The position numbers and the translations under genes are program-made. Below are positions 11,461 to 23,294 of a DNA stretch of 64,000 nt, one piece after another. Source of the stretch: Henckelia pumila. Its lineage: Eukaryota; Streptophyta; Magnoliopsida; Lamiales; Gesneriaceae. Every line of letters begins with the position of its first letter. Within the stretch, counting starts at the first letter, position 1. Location of the stretch: positions 71,571,442 through 71,635,441 of the forward strand of contig NC_133122.1 of assembly GCF_033568475.1 (NCBI RefSeq), written 5' to 3'. The notes below the pieces were generated by a model, which worked only from the letters and a program-made list of their open reading frames with translations, did not search any database and was not told the DNA's origin.

Positions 11461-11787
11461 AGCTGTCAAGACGGGTCGATGGTGTGGGCTAACCCGTAAC
11501 CCACCAAAACCAACAAGTTGGTGGGGCGGGACGGGCCTCCATTTAGGTGGGTTAGGAAATTATCAACCCAACCTGTCTATTTGACGGTGCGGGGAAACTG
11601 ACCCGCCAATTTTTAGTTATATTTGGTAGATTGGGGTGGGTTGACACACAACCCACCACTTGACGAGGCGGGCCAACCTACCATTTGGGCAAGTTGAACA
11701 TTTTTAACTCAACCCACCTATATATATATATAGCATGGCGGGGCAGGGTAGGCCAACCCAACCTGCTCAATCTACTTTAACAACTCT
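11461..11787. mobile_element. hAT-like MITE, GGGTT/AACCC-rich
   Basis: The ends AGCTGTCAA and TTAACAACTCT are approximate inverted repeats, and the body is rich in GTGGGTTG / CAACCCACC motifs. It is absent from copy A at the equivalent AAT-rich site. The 8-bp target duplication cannot be fixed because the site is itself an AAT microsatellite. Confidence 0.55.
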
Positions 11788-11800
11788 AAATAATAGTAAT

Positions 11801-12114
11801 GAGAAAATTGATTTTTTAATCCTGTATGTTTGTCACTTTGCGATTTTGGTCCTTTATATCTTCAGATTTCAGTTTTAGTCCGCTATCTTTATTTTTTTGG
11901 CAATTTTAGTCATTTTTCTGATGTGGCGCTGATGTGGCACCAATGTAGTGCTGATGTGGAGCTGACGTGTATAGTGCCATGTAAGCATTTTTGAATAAAA
12001 ATGACTGAAATTGCCAAAAATCGAAACATACAGAACTAAAACTGAAATTTGAAAATATAGAGGACCGAAATTGCGAAGTGACAAACATAAAAGACTAAAA
12101 TTGCACTTTTCCCT
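11801..12114. mobile_element. Mutator-type MITE, 314 bp, copy 2
   Basis: The element runs from GAGAAAATTG to CTTTTCCCT, flanked by a perfect 9-bp duplication AATAGTAAT at 11792-11800 and 12115-12123. A 9-bp duplication points to the Mutator superfamily. It shares TATGTTTGTC, TTTTGGTCC and ATTGCCAAAA blocks and length with the copy at 6669. There is no coding region. Confidence 0.85.
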
Positions 12115-12238
12115 AATAGTAATAGTATAAATATGGTCAGTTGAGGGTTTCAAAGAATTACGAATATGGTGATGCAAATGAGATAGGATAACTCACATAT
12201 AGCACAACCTTGATGTGATCCCATGTCAGGTCAATAGA

Positions 12239-14387
12239 TGTGAGGACCCGATGCTAATTACTCTGTTATTTGGCTAGATTTGTTAATAATTATTTTAAAG
12301 TGCTAAATTAGAATAATTAAGCCAAATAATAAATTGCGTGTTAAAAATATGTATTAATAAATATCGGAATATAGACGATATAAAAATACATATTTAATTT
12401 TTATGGCACATAGAAGTTGGAATAAAATTGATCGGGTCAAGTCTGGACTCAATTAAATTAATAGACACACATATGCATACAAAATAATATTATTACTTTC
12501 CTCTATCCTCCTCCACAATTCACGCCCCGTTTTTGTTTTCTTTCCTTATTTCCATTTGCGTTCCTTTGACCGGCGATATCTTTGCCGTTGTTCACCCGAT
12601 TTCAAATCAAAAAATAGTTTCGGAATCCTCGCGATGATATCTTCGTTTTGGTACCGATTTCCCCAATTTTTGAGCTCGTTTTTCGGAACCCATTTCAGGC
12701 AGCTAGCGCCGTTCGCCCCCCTATTGCCGCCGACCGCCACTGAGTCTAGAGGAGGGTTGTTTCAGGTGTTTGGACCTGTAGTTTGAAGCCTTGAGGTATA
12801 ATTTTCGAACTAGGGTTTTAATTTGAGTATTTTGGTTCAATCGAGTTCCTATAATTGATATAAGTTTAATTCTTGGTTGTAGGTGCTATATTTGAGCCGA
12901 ATTGAGGTATTGGTTATTTTTCGGAATTTATTTAAGCATTAATTCGAAAATTTCGGATTTATTAATTTGGAATTGTCGAGCTCTAGTGCTTAATAAATTG
13001 TGTTTGGATGATTAGACGTATTAGAAAGTGTAAATATGAATTTTAGGAATTTTGTGGAATTTCTGAAAAATTCAGAATAGTATGAATTGGGTTTTCAAAA
13101 ATTTTAAGATTGTAGAAATTGGTTATTCGATCATATTATGCCTTAGGATTGTCATATGTTAGCCTTAAAAATTATTTTGGAATTTTAGGTTAAATAAGTG
13201 AATTGTTGGAATTTTATATAAGTTAATTTTGGAAATAAATATTTGCCACAGGTTTGGAGTCTTCAGAAAGTCCTTAAGAATTGTGGTAAATTTAAGTGTT
13301 CAGTGAGGTACGCTCAAAACGGTATTTTACGATGTTTATGAAGTCATTTAATTGTATTAAGTGCTTATTAATTACTATTATGTGCCTTGAATGACTATAT
13401 GTGCATTCATGCATAAATTGAGATTATGTGTGAGTTGAGTAATTATCCCTAGTTTTTATTTTTAAATGAATAATATTTTTTTCTTTTTAAATAAATTAAA
13501 AAGGGATATTCGTCAACTAGTCACATTAATCGAATGGCATAGCATGTTGAGCCTTGACTCCTTTGACGGCTATTTTGTTGGACTCTTGAGATGTATGTTG
13601 AGTCATCAGAGGGACTAGTGGGATAGGTTTAGCCACATTCCCAGATGACTGCTCGGGACGAGCGACCTTGCAAACCGCATTCCTAGAGCTACGTGCATGG
13701 ACGAGTGGCGATTTGATGCTGCATTCCTGGCATGGTTGGCCACTGTTGTTGACGTTATTTGTTAGTACTCCACTTGGTATCCGTTATTTCATTTTTTGCC
13801 GTTCAAGCATTGAATAGCATTGCATTTCATTTACTTGGTATTATTACATGTCATTTATTTACATCGCAATTTACTGGTTTGTCGTACTGGGGTCCGACCT
13901 CTATTTTTCTTTTATGTCGTGGTTGTTTTTGATGCCATGACAGGATTTCCAGGGACTTCTGATGCGTCTGTTGGAGTGTCAGGTAGCGGTGCCCAGTGAC
14001 GGCTAGTAGTTGTTGTGTTCCCAGATATACTTATATGTATTGTGTCTGGTTTGGTATTTTTCCGGGGAGATGCCCCGAGTAGTTGTATTGTATACTCTAT
14101 TGTTGGTTTGATTTGATTGTGGAGCGATCGAGCCTTGCCGGCTCTGCTTGTGTTTAGTCCTGGCCAGTGCGGCTGTAGGAATTGTGTTTGTTGAATGTGA
14201 CTCTATTTTCGAGTATATAATGTTGTGTTGTGTTGTTTGGATTTTTCGGGATGTCCTATTTACGGGGAGGTCATGCCGAAAATTCTGTAGGCCCAAAAAG
14301 GAAAATTGTTACTCGTTTTCGCTGTTTATACTAATTAATCCTGGTTATTTGGTCATTAAACATTAATCAGGAGCACGAGCCCTCTCA
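12239..14387 (+). repeat. 5' LTR of gypsy element 1
   Basis: The LTR starts TGTGAGGACCC and ends GAGCCCTCTCA. It aligns along its full length with 19488-21638, with scattered substitutions and small indels. Apparent frames in it are shadows. Confidence 0.95.
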
Positions 14388-14388
14388 T

Positions 14389-14402
14389 TTGGTATTAGAG
14401 CG
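14389..14402 (+). other. Primer-binding site, tRNA-Met type
   Basis: TTGGTATTAGAGCG lies directly after the 5' LTR. It resembles the usual plant TGGTATCAGAGC initiator-Met site with one transition. Confidence 0.85.
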
Positions 14403-14640
14403 TAACTGGGATATGCTCGAATTAGAGTCTAAGACACTCGAGTCTAGACACGTATAAATGATTGCACATGTGGCTGATTACTTACTCTTGACTGCTTATT
14501 TGTTATATATTAATTGACTCAGCATAATCAGAGCTAGTATTTGACTTAAGTTTTAATTCTTAGTTTAGTATTTTGCCTTATTAGACTAAGATCTGCTTTT
14601 AGTCGTTTCTGTTTTAGGATTAACCATTGTATCTTTTTAG

Positions 14641-17600
14641 ATGGCGCCTAGAATGAGAGGTGGTAAAGGCAAGCGAGTGGTACAAGAATCTGGAGCTCAT
14701 AACTTTAGGGCACTGGATGATATCATCAAGGGAAAGCGTGGTCGCCCAGCTGGTGGGGCAGCTCATATTGTGATTTAAGAGGCTGAAGTTGAGAAAGTAC
14801 CACGTATCCCAAGAGTAAGACAAGAAGTCAGAAATGTTGAACTTGATCACAATGTAGAGCTTTTGACTAGAAGAATTGGGGGAATGGAGTTGATGATGGC
14901 ACGATTTCAGAGTATGCGTCCAGCTCGATTCTTTGGTACTGAAGATGGTGAGAAAGCTGCTGGTTGGATGAAATGCATGAAAATCCTGTTTAGAGTGATG
15001 GGATATACCTCCGAGGAGAAGCTGGATTTGGCTATTTGTCAACTCAAGGACAGAGCCCAGCTATGGTGGGAAGCTACAGAAGCTATCTTGATTGGTGCAT
15101 GTCAGGAAATAAATTGGGAATCATTTTGTGCTCAGTTTGTTCAAGAATTTGCACCACCGTCTTACTTCTCTTCCAAATAAGCTGAGTTTAACAGACTAGT
15201 TCAGGGGAACTCCATAGTGGGGGAGTATCACTCGAAGTTCTCATCTCTTCTTGCTTACGTACCACATGTTGCATCAAATAACAAGAACAAGTTGTCACAA
15301 TTTATGCAAGGGCTGAACCGAACCATTTACACTTTGGTGAAGACCAGTAAGCCTACTAATTATGCTGATGCTGTTGAGAGTGCAAAGGAAATAGAGGAAG
15401 GTTTACTATTGGAAGAACCCCAGGATAATCATATGTATCCTCAGAACTTTGGGGGCAATGCTCCAATGTCGTTGGGTGCGCCTCTATACCGACCTTTATT
15501 GTCGTATTCACCTTCACAACCATCTCAGCAGCCAAGGCAGCAGAAATTCAAAGCCAAAGGGAAACAGTTTAAAAAGAAATCTCAAAGCAGTTCCTCAAGC
15601 TCTAGTGGTCGTGGAGGAGGTTCATTTGGAGGATCAGCTGGAATAACTAATGATGTGTTTTGTGACCATTGTGGTGGTAAGCACTTCACTGCTCAGTGTA
15701 TTGGAGTCCAGGGGACTTGTCATGTTTGTGGTCAGACAGGGCACTATGCTAGGGCCTGTCCTAATGGTGAGAAACAACAATTTCGGCCTTCACAGTATAG
15801 TCAGGGTCCTAGAGGACCAACAGTCAGACCATATGTTCATGCTCAGTCATCACATCAGTCCAGCCATCCACCACCTAGTGGTCCCTATCAGCAGCAATTT
15901 TCAGGGCCACAACAGGCTCAAGTGCATGCACTGATGCAAGACCAAGCTAGAGATGCAGTAGGAGGTGTTATTGCAGGTATTTGTTATATCTTTGATCACC
16001 TTGCACGTATTTTAGTAGACACTGGGGCATCTCATTCATTTTTATCTGATAAGTTCATCGATGAGTATGAGATTGCTACTACGTCTTTGATGGATACCTT
16101 GTCTATTTCTAATCCTGCTGGCGTCTATTTGAGGTCTCATGAGATAGTCTTGAACTTCATGATTAGATTCGATGAAAATATTATGATAACTAATCTAATC
16201 AAATTATATGTGTCCGATTTTGATTGTATTCTGGGTATGGATACATTGACTAATTATCGAGCTACTGTTGATTGTTTTCACGGAGTTGTGAGATTCAGGC
16301 CGTTCTATGGTAGTAAATGGAATTTTTATGATAGTGATTCGCAGTCTCGTATACCATTGGTATCAGCAATGGAAATGTTCCGATTGTTATCAGCTGAGAA
16401 TGAAGGGTTCATGATTTATGCTCTTGACGCAACCCAGGAAATAGGATTGACAGTGTCAGACATTCCTGTTGTTAGAGATTTTCTTGATGTGTTTCCAGAT
16501 GATATTCCAGGCTTTCCACCTCAAAGAGAAATAGATTTCAACATTGATTTAATGCCAGGAACGAATCCTACTTCTATAGCACCATACCGTTTAGCCCCAG
16601 CTGAGTTGAAAGAACTTAAGGAACAATTGCAGGATCTTATGGATAAGGGCTATATCAGGCCAAGTATGTCGCCTTGGGGAGCTCCAATCCTGTTTGTGAA
16701 GAAGAAAGATGGAACAATGCGAATGTGTATCGATTACAGGCAGTTGAACGGTGCTACAGTGAAAAATAAATATCCTCTGCCACGTATCGATGATCTGTTC
16801 GATCAGTTACAGGGTACATCGGTGTATTCCAAAATCGACCTTCGTTCTGGTTATCATCAGCTCAGAGTTAGAGAAGAAGATATTCCCAAGACAGCCTTTA
16901 GTACCCGTTATGGACATTTTGAGTTTTTAGTCATGCCTTTTGGATTGACTAATGCGCCAGCTATTTTTATGGACTTAATGAACCATTTGTTCCCAGAATT
17001 CATCGACAAATTTGTTATCGTCTTTATTGATGACATTTTGATTTATTCAAAGTCGAAAAAGGAACACAAAGAACACTTGAAACTTGTCCTGCAGATGCTT
17101 AGGGCAGCTCAGTTGTATGCAAAGTTTTCGAAGTGTGAATTCTGGTTGGAAAGAGTGGTGTTCTTAGGTCATGTTATATCAGCTCAAGGAGTCTCCGTTG
17201 ATCCTAGTAAATTTGTGGCTGTTATCAGTTGGCCAAGACCGAGCAATGTTTTTGAAATTCGCAGTTTCTTGGGGTTTGGCTGGTTTTTATAGACGATTTA
17301 TTGAAGGATTCTCTAGTATAGCCAAGCCTATGACCCAACTGACACAAAAGGATTGTCGTTTTGTGTGGACTAAGGAGTGTGAGTCTTGTTTCCAGACCTT
17401 GAAAGAAAAATTGACCACAACACCAGTGTTAGCCTTACCTTCAGGCTCAGGTGGATTTGTTGTGTGTATAGATGCTTCTCTTACTGGACTGAGTTGTGTA
17501 TTGATGCAAAACGGACGAGTGATTGCATATGCATCCCGTCAGTTAAAGCCACATGAAACCAGATATCCAGTTCACGACTTAGAGTTGGCGGCCATTGTGT

Positions 17601-19419
17601 TTACACTGAAAATATGGTGTCATTATCTGTATGGTGAACAATTTGTGATTTATTCTGATCACAAAATTCTGAAATATCTTTTCACACAGTCCGATTTGAA
17701 TATGAGACAGCGTAGATGGATGGAATTACTTAAGGATTTTGATTGTGAGATCCAATATCAGCCAGGGCGAATGAATAAAGTTGCAGATGCTCTCAGCAGA
17801 AAAGTTCAGAATGCTATGATGGCATCTCTTACCATCTACAAGGTTCACGAACATTTGGGTACTTCGGGATGGACGTATCAACCGAGTGGTAACTACTTTA
17901 TAGTTTCATCTATCCAAGTCGAACCACAGTTAATTTCCAACATCAAAGAAGCTCAGAGGACTGATCCTCACATCCATAGATTGAAAGAATTATCTCAAAC
18001 AAGACAGTCAGACAAGTTCAATGTTTCTTCAGATGGATGTTTGCGCTATAATGGAAGAATTGTGGTTCCAAATTTGATAGATTTGAAAGAAGCTTTGCTG
18101 CGTGAAGCACATTGTAGTCGTCATAGCGTTCACCCAGAAATCAAAAAAATGTATCATATCCTGAGATCTCACTATTGGTGGGAAGGTATGAAGAAATAGA
18201 TATCCAATTTTGTGGCTAAGTGTTTGACGTGCCAACAAGTTAAGACTGAAAGAATGAGACTTGGTGGTATGTTACATAGTTTGGAAGTTCCACAATGGAA
18301 TTGAGAACACATTTCTATGGATTTTGTGACACACCTGCCTCGTTCCAGTCGTGGTTGTGATGCAATTTGGGTGATTGTTGATAGATTGTCTAAATCAGCC
18401 CATTTCATTCCTTATGATCGTACTAGTACCTATAAGAAAATGGCAATTTGTACATTGATCATATAGTGAGATTGCATGGTGTGCCAGTGACTATAGTGTC
18501 AGATCGTGATCCTCGATTTACTTCAAAGTTTTGGGGTAATTTGCAATCAGCTTTGGGTTCGAAGTTGGCAATGAGTACTTCTTATCACCCTCAGACAGAT
18601 GGTCAGTATGAGAGAACCATCCAAACACTCGAAGATTTGTTGCGAGCTGTTGTAATGGATTTTAGTGGTAGTTGGAAAGAATCCTTATCTCTGGTAGAAT
18701 TCTCTTACAATAATAGTTACCAAGTGTCAATTGGAATGGCACCATTTGAAGCTTTATATGGCAGAAAGTGTAGGTCTCCGATAAGTTGGGAAGAGATAGG
18801 AGAATGACTAATGTCGGGACCAGAATTTCTTCAAGAGATGAAAGACAAAATTGAGTTAATAAGAAAAAGGATGAAAGCAGCTCAAGATCATCAAGCCAGC
18901 TATGCTAATAAAAGGCGCAGACCTTTAGAATTTCAAGTTGGCGATTTTGTTTTCTTGAAAGTATCACCGTTTCGTGGTACCATGAGATTTGGGCATAAAG
19001 GGAAGTTAGCTCCTCGTTATATCGGCCCTTATGCGATTGTTGAGAATATTGGTATTTTGGTTTATCGTTTGGACTTGCCGCAAAGTTTGTCCTTGATACA
19101 TGATGTATTTCACGTGTCTATGTTGCGGAAGTACGAGCCAGATCCATCTCATGTTTTGAGGACCGAAGATGTGGAGTTAGACAGTTCCCTTAGCTATGTT
19201 GAGCAGCCAATGCAGATTTTGGATCGCAAGGAGAAACAACTGAGGAACAAGAAGATTCCTTTAGTTTTGGTTCAGTGGAGTAGACATGGAAAGAAGAGGC
19301 TACTTGGGAGTTAGAGGCGAGAATGCGTCAGGAATGGCCTCATTTATTTGAGAGTGTGACGAATTACTTCTTGTACTCTGAATTTCCTGTACGTGTATTA
19401 TCAGTGGTAGATGCTTAAA
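14641..19419 (+). pseudogene. Degenerate gag-pol of gypsy element 1
   Basis: The frame opens at ATG 14641 (MAPRMRGGKGKR). The gag core follows, with WMKCMKILFR and AQLWWEATEA. Then come a serine/glycine-rich linker, zinc motifs at 15661-15770 ([14 protein letters not shown] is a CX2CX4HX4C knuckle), protease [11 protein letters not shown] near 16012, RT with FIDDILIYS near 17022, and RNase H with CIDASLTG at about 17465. Integrase HHCC and core lie at about 18100-18800, and a chromodomain-like tail near 19200-19360. Breaks are stops at 14776, 15178, 18197, 18301 and 18805, a 1-bp insertion near 17275, a 2-bp loss near 18440 and a shift near 19295. The protein ends at TAA 19417-19419. The protease and RT motifs are intact but the polyprotein cannot be made whole. 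Confidence 0.92.
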
Positions 19420-19474
19420 CCACTTTGTATGTGGTCTTGTGTGTGTTTGATTTCGAGGACGAAATATTTATTTT

Positions 19475-19487
19475 AGTGGGGGAGAAT
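19475..19487 (+). other. Polypurine tract of gypsy element 1
   Basis: AGTGGGGGAGAAT directly precedes the 3' LTR, the normal position of the plus-strand primer. Confidence 0.85.
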
Positions 19488-21638
19488 TGTGAGGACCCGA
19501 TGCTAATTACTCTGTTATTTGGCAAGATTTGTTAATAATTATTTTAAAGTGCTAAATTAGAATAATTAAGCCAAATAATAAATTATGTGTTAAAAATATG
19601 TATTAGCAAAAATATCGGAATATAGACGATATAAAAGTACATATTTAATTTTTATGGCACACAGGAGTTGGAATAAAATTGACTGGTCAAGTCTGGACTC
19701 AATTAAATAAATAGACACACACATATGCATACAAGATAATATTATTCCTTTCCTATCTCCTTCTCCATTATTCACGCCCCGTTTCTGTTTCCTTTTCCCA
19801 TTTCCAATTTCGTTCCTTTGACCGGCTATATCTTCGCCGTCGGTCACCCGATTTCAAATCCAAAAATAATTTCGGAATCCTCGCGACGAGATCTTCGTTT
19901 TGGTACCGATTTCCCCAATTTTTTAGCTTGTTTTTCGGAACCCATTTCGGGCAGCTAGAGCCGTTCGCCCCTATTACCGCCGACCACCGCCGGAGTCTAG
20001 AGGAGGGTTGTTTCGAGTGTTTGGACCTGTAGTTTGAAGCCTTGAGGTAAAATTTTTGAACTAGGGTTTTAATTTGATTATTTTGGCTCAATCGAGTTCC
20101 TATAATTGATATAAGTTTAATTCTTGGTTGTAAGTGCTATATTTGAGCCGAATTGAGGTATTGGTTATTTTTTGGAATTTATTTAAGCATTAATTCGAAA
20201 ATTTCAGATTTATTAATTGGGATTTGTCGAGTTCTAGTGCTTAATAAATTGTGTTTGGATGATTAGAAGTATTAGAAAGTGTAAATATGAATTTTAGGAA
20301 TTTTGTGGAATTTCTGAAAAATTCAGAATAGTATGAATTGGGTTTTTGAAAATTCTAAGGTTGTAGAAATTGGTTATTCCATCATATTATGCCTTAGGAT
20401 TGTCATATGTTAGCCTTAGAAATTATTTTGGAATTTTAGGCTAAATAAGTCAATTGTTGGAATTTTATATAAGTTAATTTTGGAAATAAATATTTGCCAC
20501 AGGTTTGGAGTTTTCAGAAAGTCCTTAAGAATTGTGGTAAATTTAAGTGTTCAGTGAGGTACGCTCAAAACGGTATTTTACGATGTTTATGAAGTCATGT
20601 AATTGTATTAAGTGCTTATTAATTGCTATTATGTGCCTTGGATGACTATATGTGCATTCATACATAAATTGAGATTATGTGCTGAGTTGAGTAATTATCC
20701 CTAGTTTTTATTTTTAAATAAATAATATTTTTTCTTTTTAAATAAATTAAAAAAGGATATTCGTCAACTAGTCACATTAATCGAATGGCATAGCATGTTG
20801 AGCCTTGACTCCTTTGACGGCTATTTTGTTGGACTCTTGAGATGTATGTTGAGTCATCAGAGGAACGAGTGGGATAGTTTTAGCCACATTCCCAGATGAC
20901 TGCTCGGGACGAACGGCCTTGCAAACCGCATTTCTAGAGCTACGTGCATGGACGAGCGGCGATTTGATGCTGCATTCCTGGAATGGGTGGCCACTGTTGT
21001 TGACGTTATTTGTTAGTAATCCACTTGATATCCGTTATTCCATTTGTTGCCGTTCAAGCATTGCATAGCATTGCATTTCATTTACTTGGTATTATTACAT
21101 GTCATTTATTCACATCGCAATTTACTGGTTTGTCGTACTGGGGTCCGACCCCTGTTTTTCTTTTATGTCGTGGTTGTTTTTGATGCCATGACAGGATTTC
21201 CGGGGACTTTTGACGCGTCTGTTGGAGCATCAGGTAGCGGTGCCCAGTGACGGCTAGTAGTTGTTGTGTTCCCAGATATACTTATATGTATTGTGTCTGG
21301 TTTGGTATTTTTTCGGGGAGATTCCCCGAGTAGTTGTATTATATACTCTATTGTTGGTTTGATTTGATTGTGGAGCGATCGAGCATTGCCGGCTCTGCTT
21401 GTGTTTAGTCCTGGCCAGTGCGGCTGTATGAATTGTGTTTGTTGAATGTGACTCTATTTTCAAGTATATAATGTTGTGTTGTGTTGTTTGGATTTTTCGG
21501 GATGTCCTATTTATGGGGAGGTCATGCCGATAGTTCTGTAGGCCCAAAAAGGAAAATTTTTACTCGTTTTCGCTGTTTATACTAATTAATCCTGGTTGTT
21601 TGGTCATTAAACATTAATCAGGAGCATGGGCCCTCACA
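19488..21638 (+). repeat. 3' LTR of gypsy element 1
   Basis: The LTR starts TGTGAGGACCCGATG and ends GGGCCCTCACA, giving TG...CA ends. Length is about 2.15 kb, within 2 bp of the 5' LTR. Confidence 0.95.
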
Positions 21639-22430
21639 GTAGAACACGACTTATCTTCCTTAAGTTGGATTAACTAGTCAAGAATATTGTTGGGATTTAT
21701 CATTTTATCCCTATAACTTGTATCCAGATGCTCATCAATCAATCGTTGGTTGCGTTGAACTCATCCATGTCTCTAAAAGCCTTATCAAGCTTGGATAACA
21801 TCCCTGATAGCTTATCCACCCAACTATATAAAGGTAAATATTCAGAAACAAAGAACCCTCCCTGCATGGCCTCGATTTGAAATAGAAGATCGATGAATCT
21901 CTGTTTGTTCGATTCATCTTCATCTGATTTCATGCCAAAGCAATCCTACAGATCAAAGTACTAGTCAATTCAAGCATTATGGTACTCAAATTGACACCAT
22001 CTAATGAGTTAGTGACGTTTGCTATACTTTTGATCATAGCAAACACTTGCTCTTCCCGAATCGACTGGAAGGATTGGACCTGTTTGTTGCTTAACAGGTG
22101 AAGAACACAGATCTTTCTCAACTCCCTCCAAGAATCATTGTACGGGGAAAAACCTATATCCAATCCTCCGTAGCTTAATTTCTGCATGCCAAGATATGGC
22201 GGCCTGCTGCAGAAGGCGAGGTCGTGGGTTTTTAGAACTTCTTTTGTCATTTTTGCTGAAGAAACTATGAGAACTTGAACTTTGCCTAGCTTCATGGACA
22301 TGAGAGGACCATATTTTTTGGCGAGTTTGAATAGATAGAGGTGAGTATTGCATGACTCAAATTGGTGACGGTTTCCAATGATAGGGAGGCCCGAGGAGAT
22401 GGCGGATTACGGGATTTTGCTGCTTTTTTC

Positions 22431-22618
22431 GGGTTGAGTAATGCTACAATTACACGGAGGGTTACACGTTGGGTTACACAATGTACTTGAAATTTCATGA
22501 TTATCCTACATGCATTTTTGAAAGATTTTTTTTCAAATAAAGTGTAGGGATAATCATGTAATTTTAAGTGTATTGTGTAACCCAAAGTGTAACCCTCCGT
22601 GTACATGTAGCATTACCC
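22431..22618. mobile_element. Palindromic MITE, 188 bp, in P450 copy B exon 1
   Basis: The left arm GGGTTGAGTAATGCTACA with TACACGGAGGGTTACAC is the near-reverse complement of the right arm GTGTAACCCTCCGTGTACATG...GCATTACCC, and the arms run almost to the centre. Compared with copy A, about 60 bp of coding sequence (the membrane anchor) is missing at the insertion point. The target duplication is therefore not preserved. Confidence 0.8.
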
Positions 22619-23294
22619 TTTGTGATATGCTAGAGTTTTCTTGGGTGCTAATATTAATATATATAGAGAGATGTACATCATGTTTAAAGAAGTATGTTGA
22701 GACGTATATGTTTAAATTAGGGAAGTACACTATTAGTCAATGCTTTATATTTTTTTTTGGGAAAATAATCGAAAATAAATATGCATGTTTAACTTGTGAT
22801 AAATGTTCATACATGTAACATGTGTATGTACATAGGCATACCGCAAAAATCTATCTATTATTTGTTTTTTATATATATATATATATATGTCAATTAAGTT
22901 GTCAATTTAATTTGGTGTACTTATTATTATTATTTTGCTTGAGAGGTTTCTGAAAAACAAAACAACTAAAACATGCACCCTAGTGGGTTTTAGTCAATGC
23001 TTTCTATATATATTTTTTGTATTTTTTTTTGAATATTTTCGGAAAATCGATCGAAAATACATATGCACGTGATCCAAATATAATTACTCTAGTAGTGTGC
23101 AGCTCTCTCTCTATATATATTACTAGCATAACCGCACATATGTGCTGTGTGTATATAAAATTATATAATATATTTGTATCATATGTTATAAATAATTTTT
23201 TTTTCAATTTCTAAAATAATATAAAATAAATTTAAAAGTTATTTATCATTATATCCGATATATAATAGTTAGTCGAAAAAAATATGTAAATATT
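22619..23294. other. Upstream flank of P450 copy B
   Basis: Collinear with 6475-7510 minus the Mutator-type MITE. It carries CTCTCTCTATATATAT and the TATA-rich presumed promoter region. No separate gene is seen. Confidence 0.6.

Larger units (their letters stand above)
12239..21638 (+). mobile_element. Ty3/gypsy retrotransposon 1 (Tekay/Del-like), 9.4 kb
   Basis: This element has both LTRs, a tRNA-Met primer site, a gag-pol reading frame and a polypurine tract. It sits in exon 1 of P450 copy B. Flanking 5-mers are ATAGA (12234-12238) and GTAGA (21639-21643), a target duplication with one change; copy A shows the uninterrupted site. Domain order is gag, zinc knuckles, protease, RT, RNase H, integrase and a chromodomain-like end, as in plant chromoviruses. 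Its frame has several stops and shifts, so it is not autonomous now. The LTRs are very similar, so insertion is relatively recent. Confidence 0.95.
10498..22437 (-). pseudogene. Cytochrome P450 pseudogene, copy B, split by retrotransposon
   Basis: Exon 2 lies at about 11045-10498. It keeps ETLRLYPPGPLL and parts of the haem region, but has a stop where copy A reads SKECY (GAA became TAA), a deletion of roughly 34 bp removing the DWELP region, and a further small deletion after the I-helix. Exon 1 is in two parts, 12197-12238 and 21644-22437, separated by the Ty3/gypsy element. It preserves the A6 version of the KYGP junction and the 18 bp lost from copy A, so the common ancestor was better than either copy. 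A 1-bp deletion near 21935 shifts the frame, and the N-terminal anchor is replaced by a MITE at 22431. Same CYP71-clan assignment as copy A; it cannot produce an enzyme. Confidence 0.88.
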
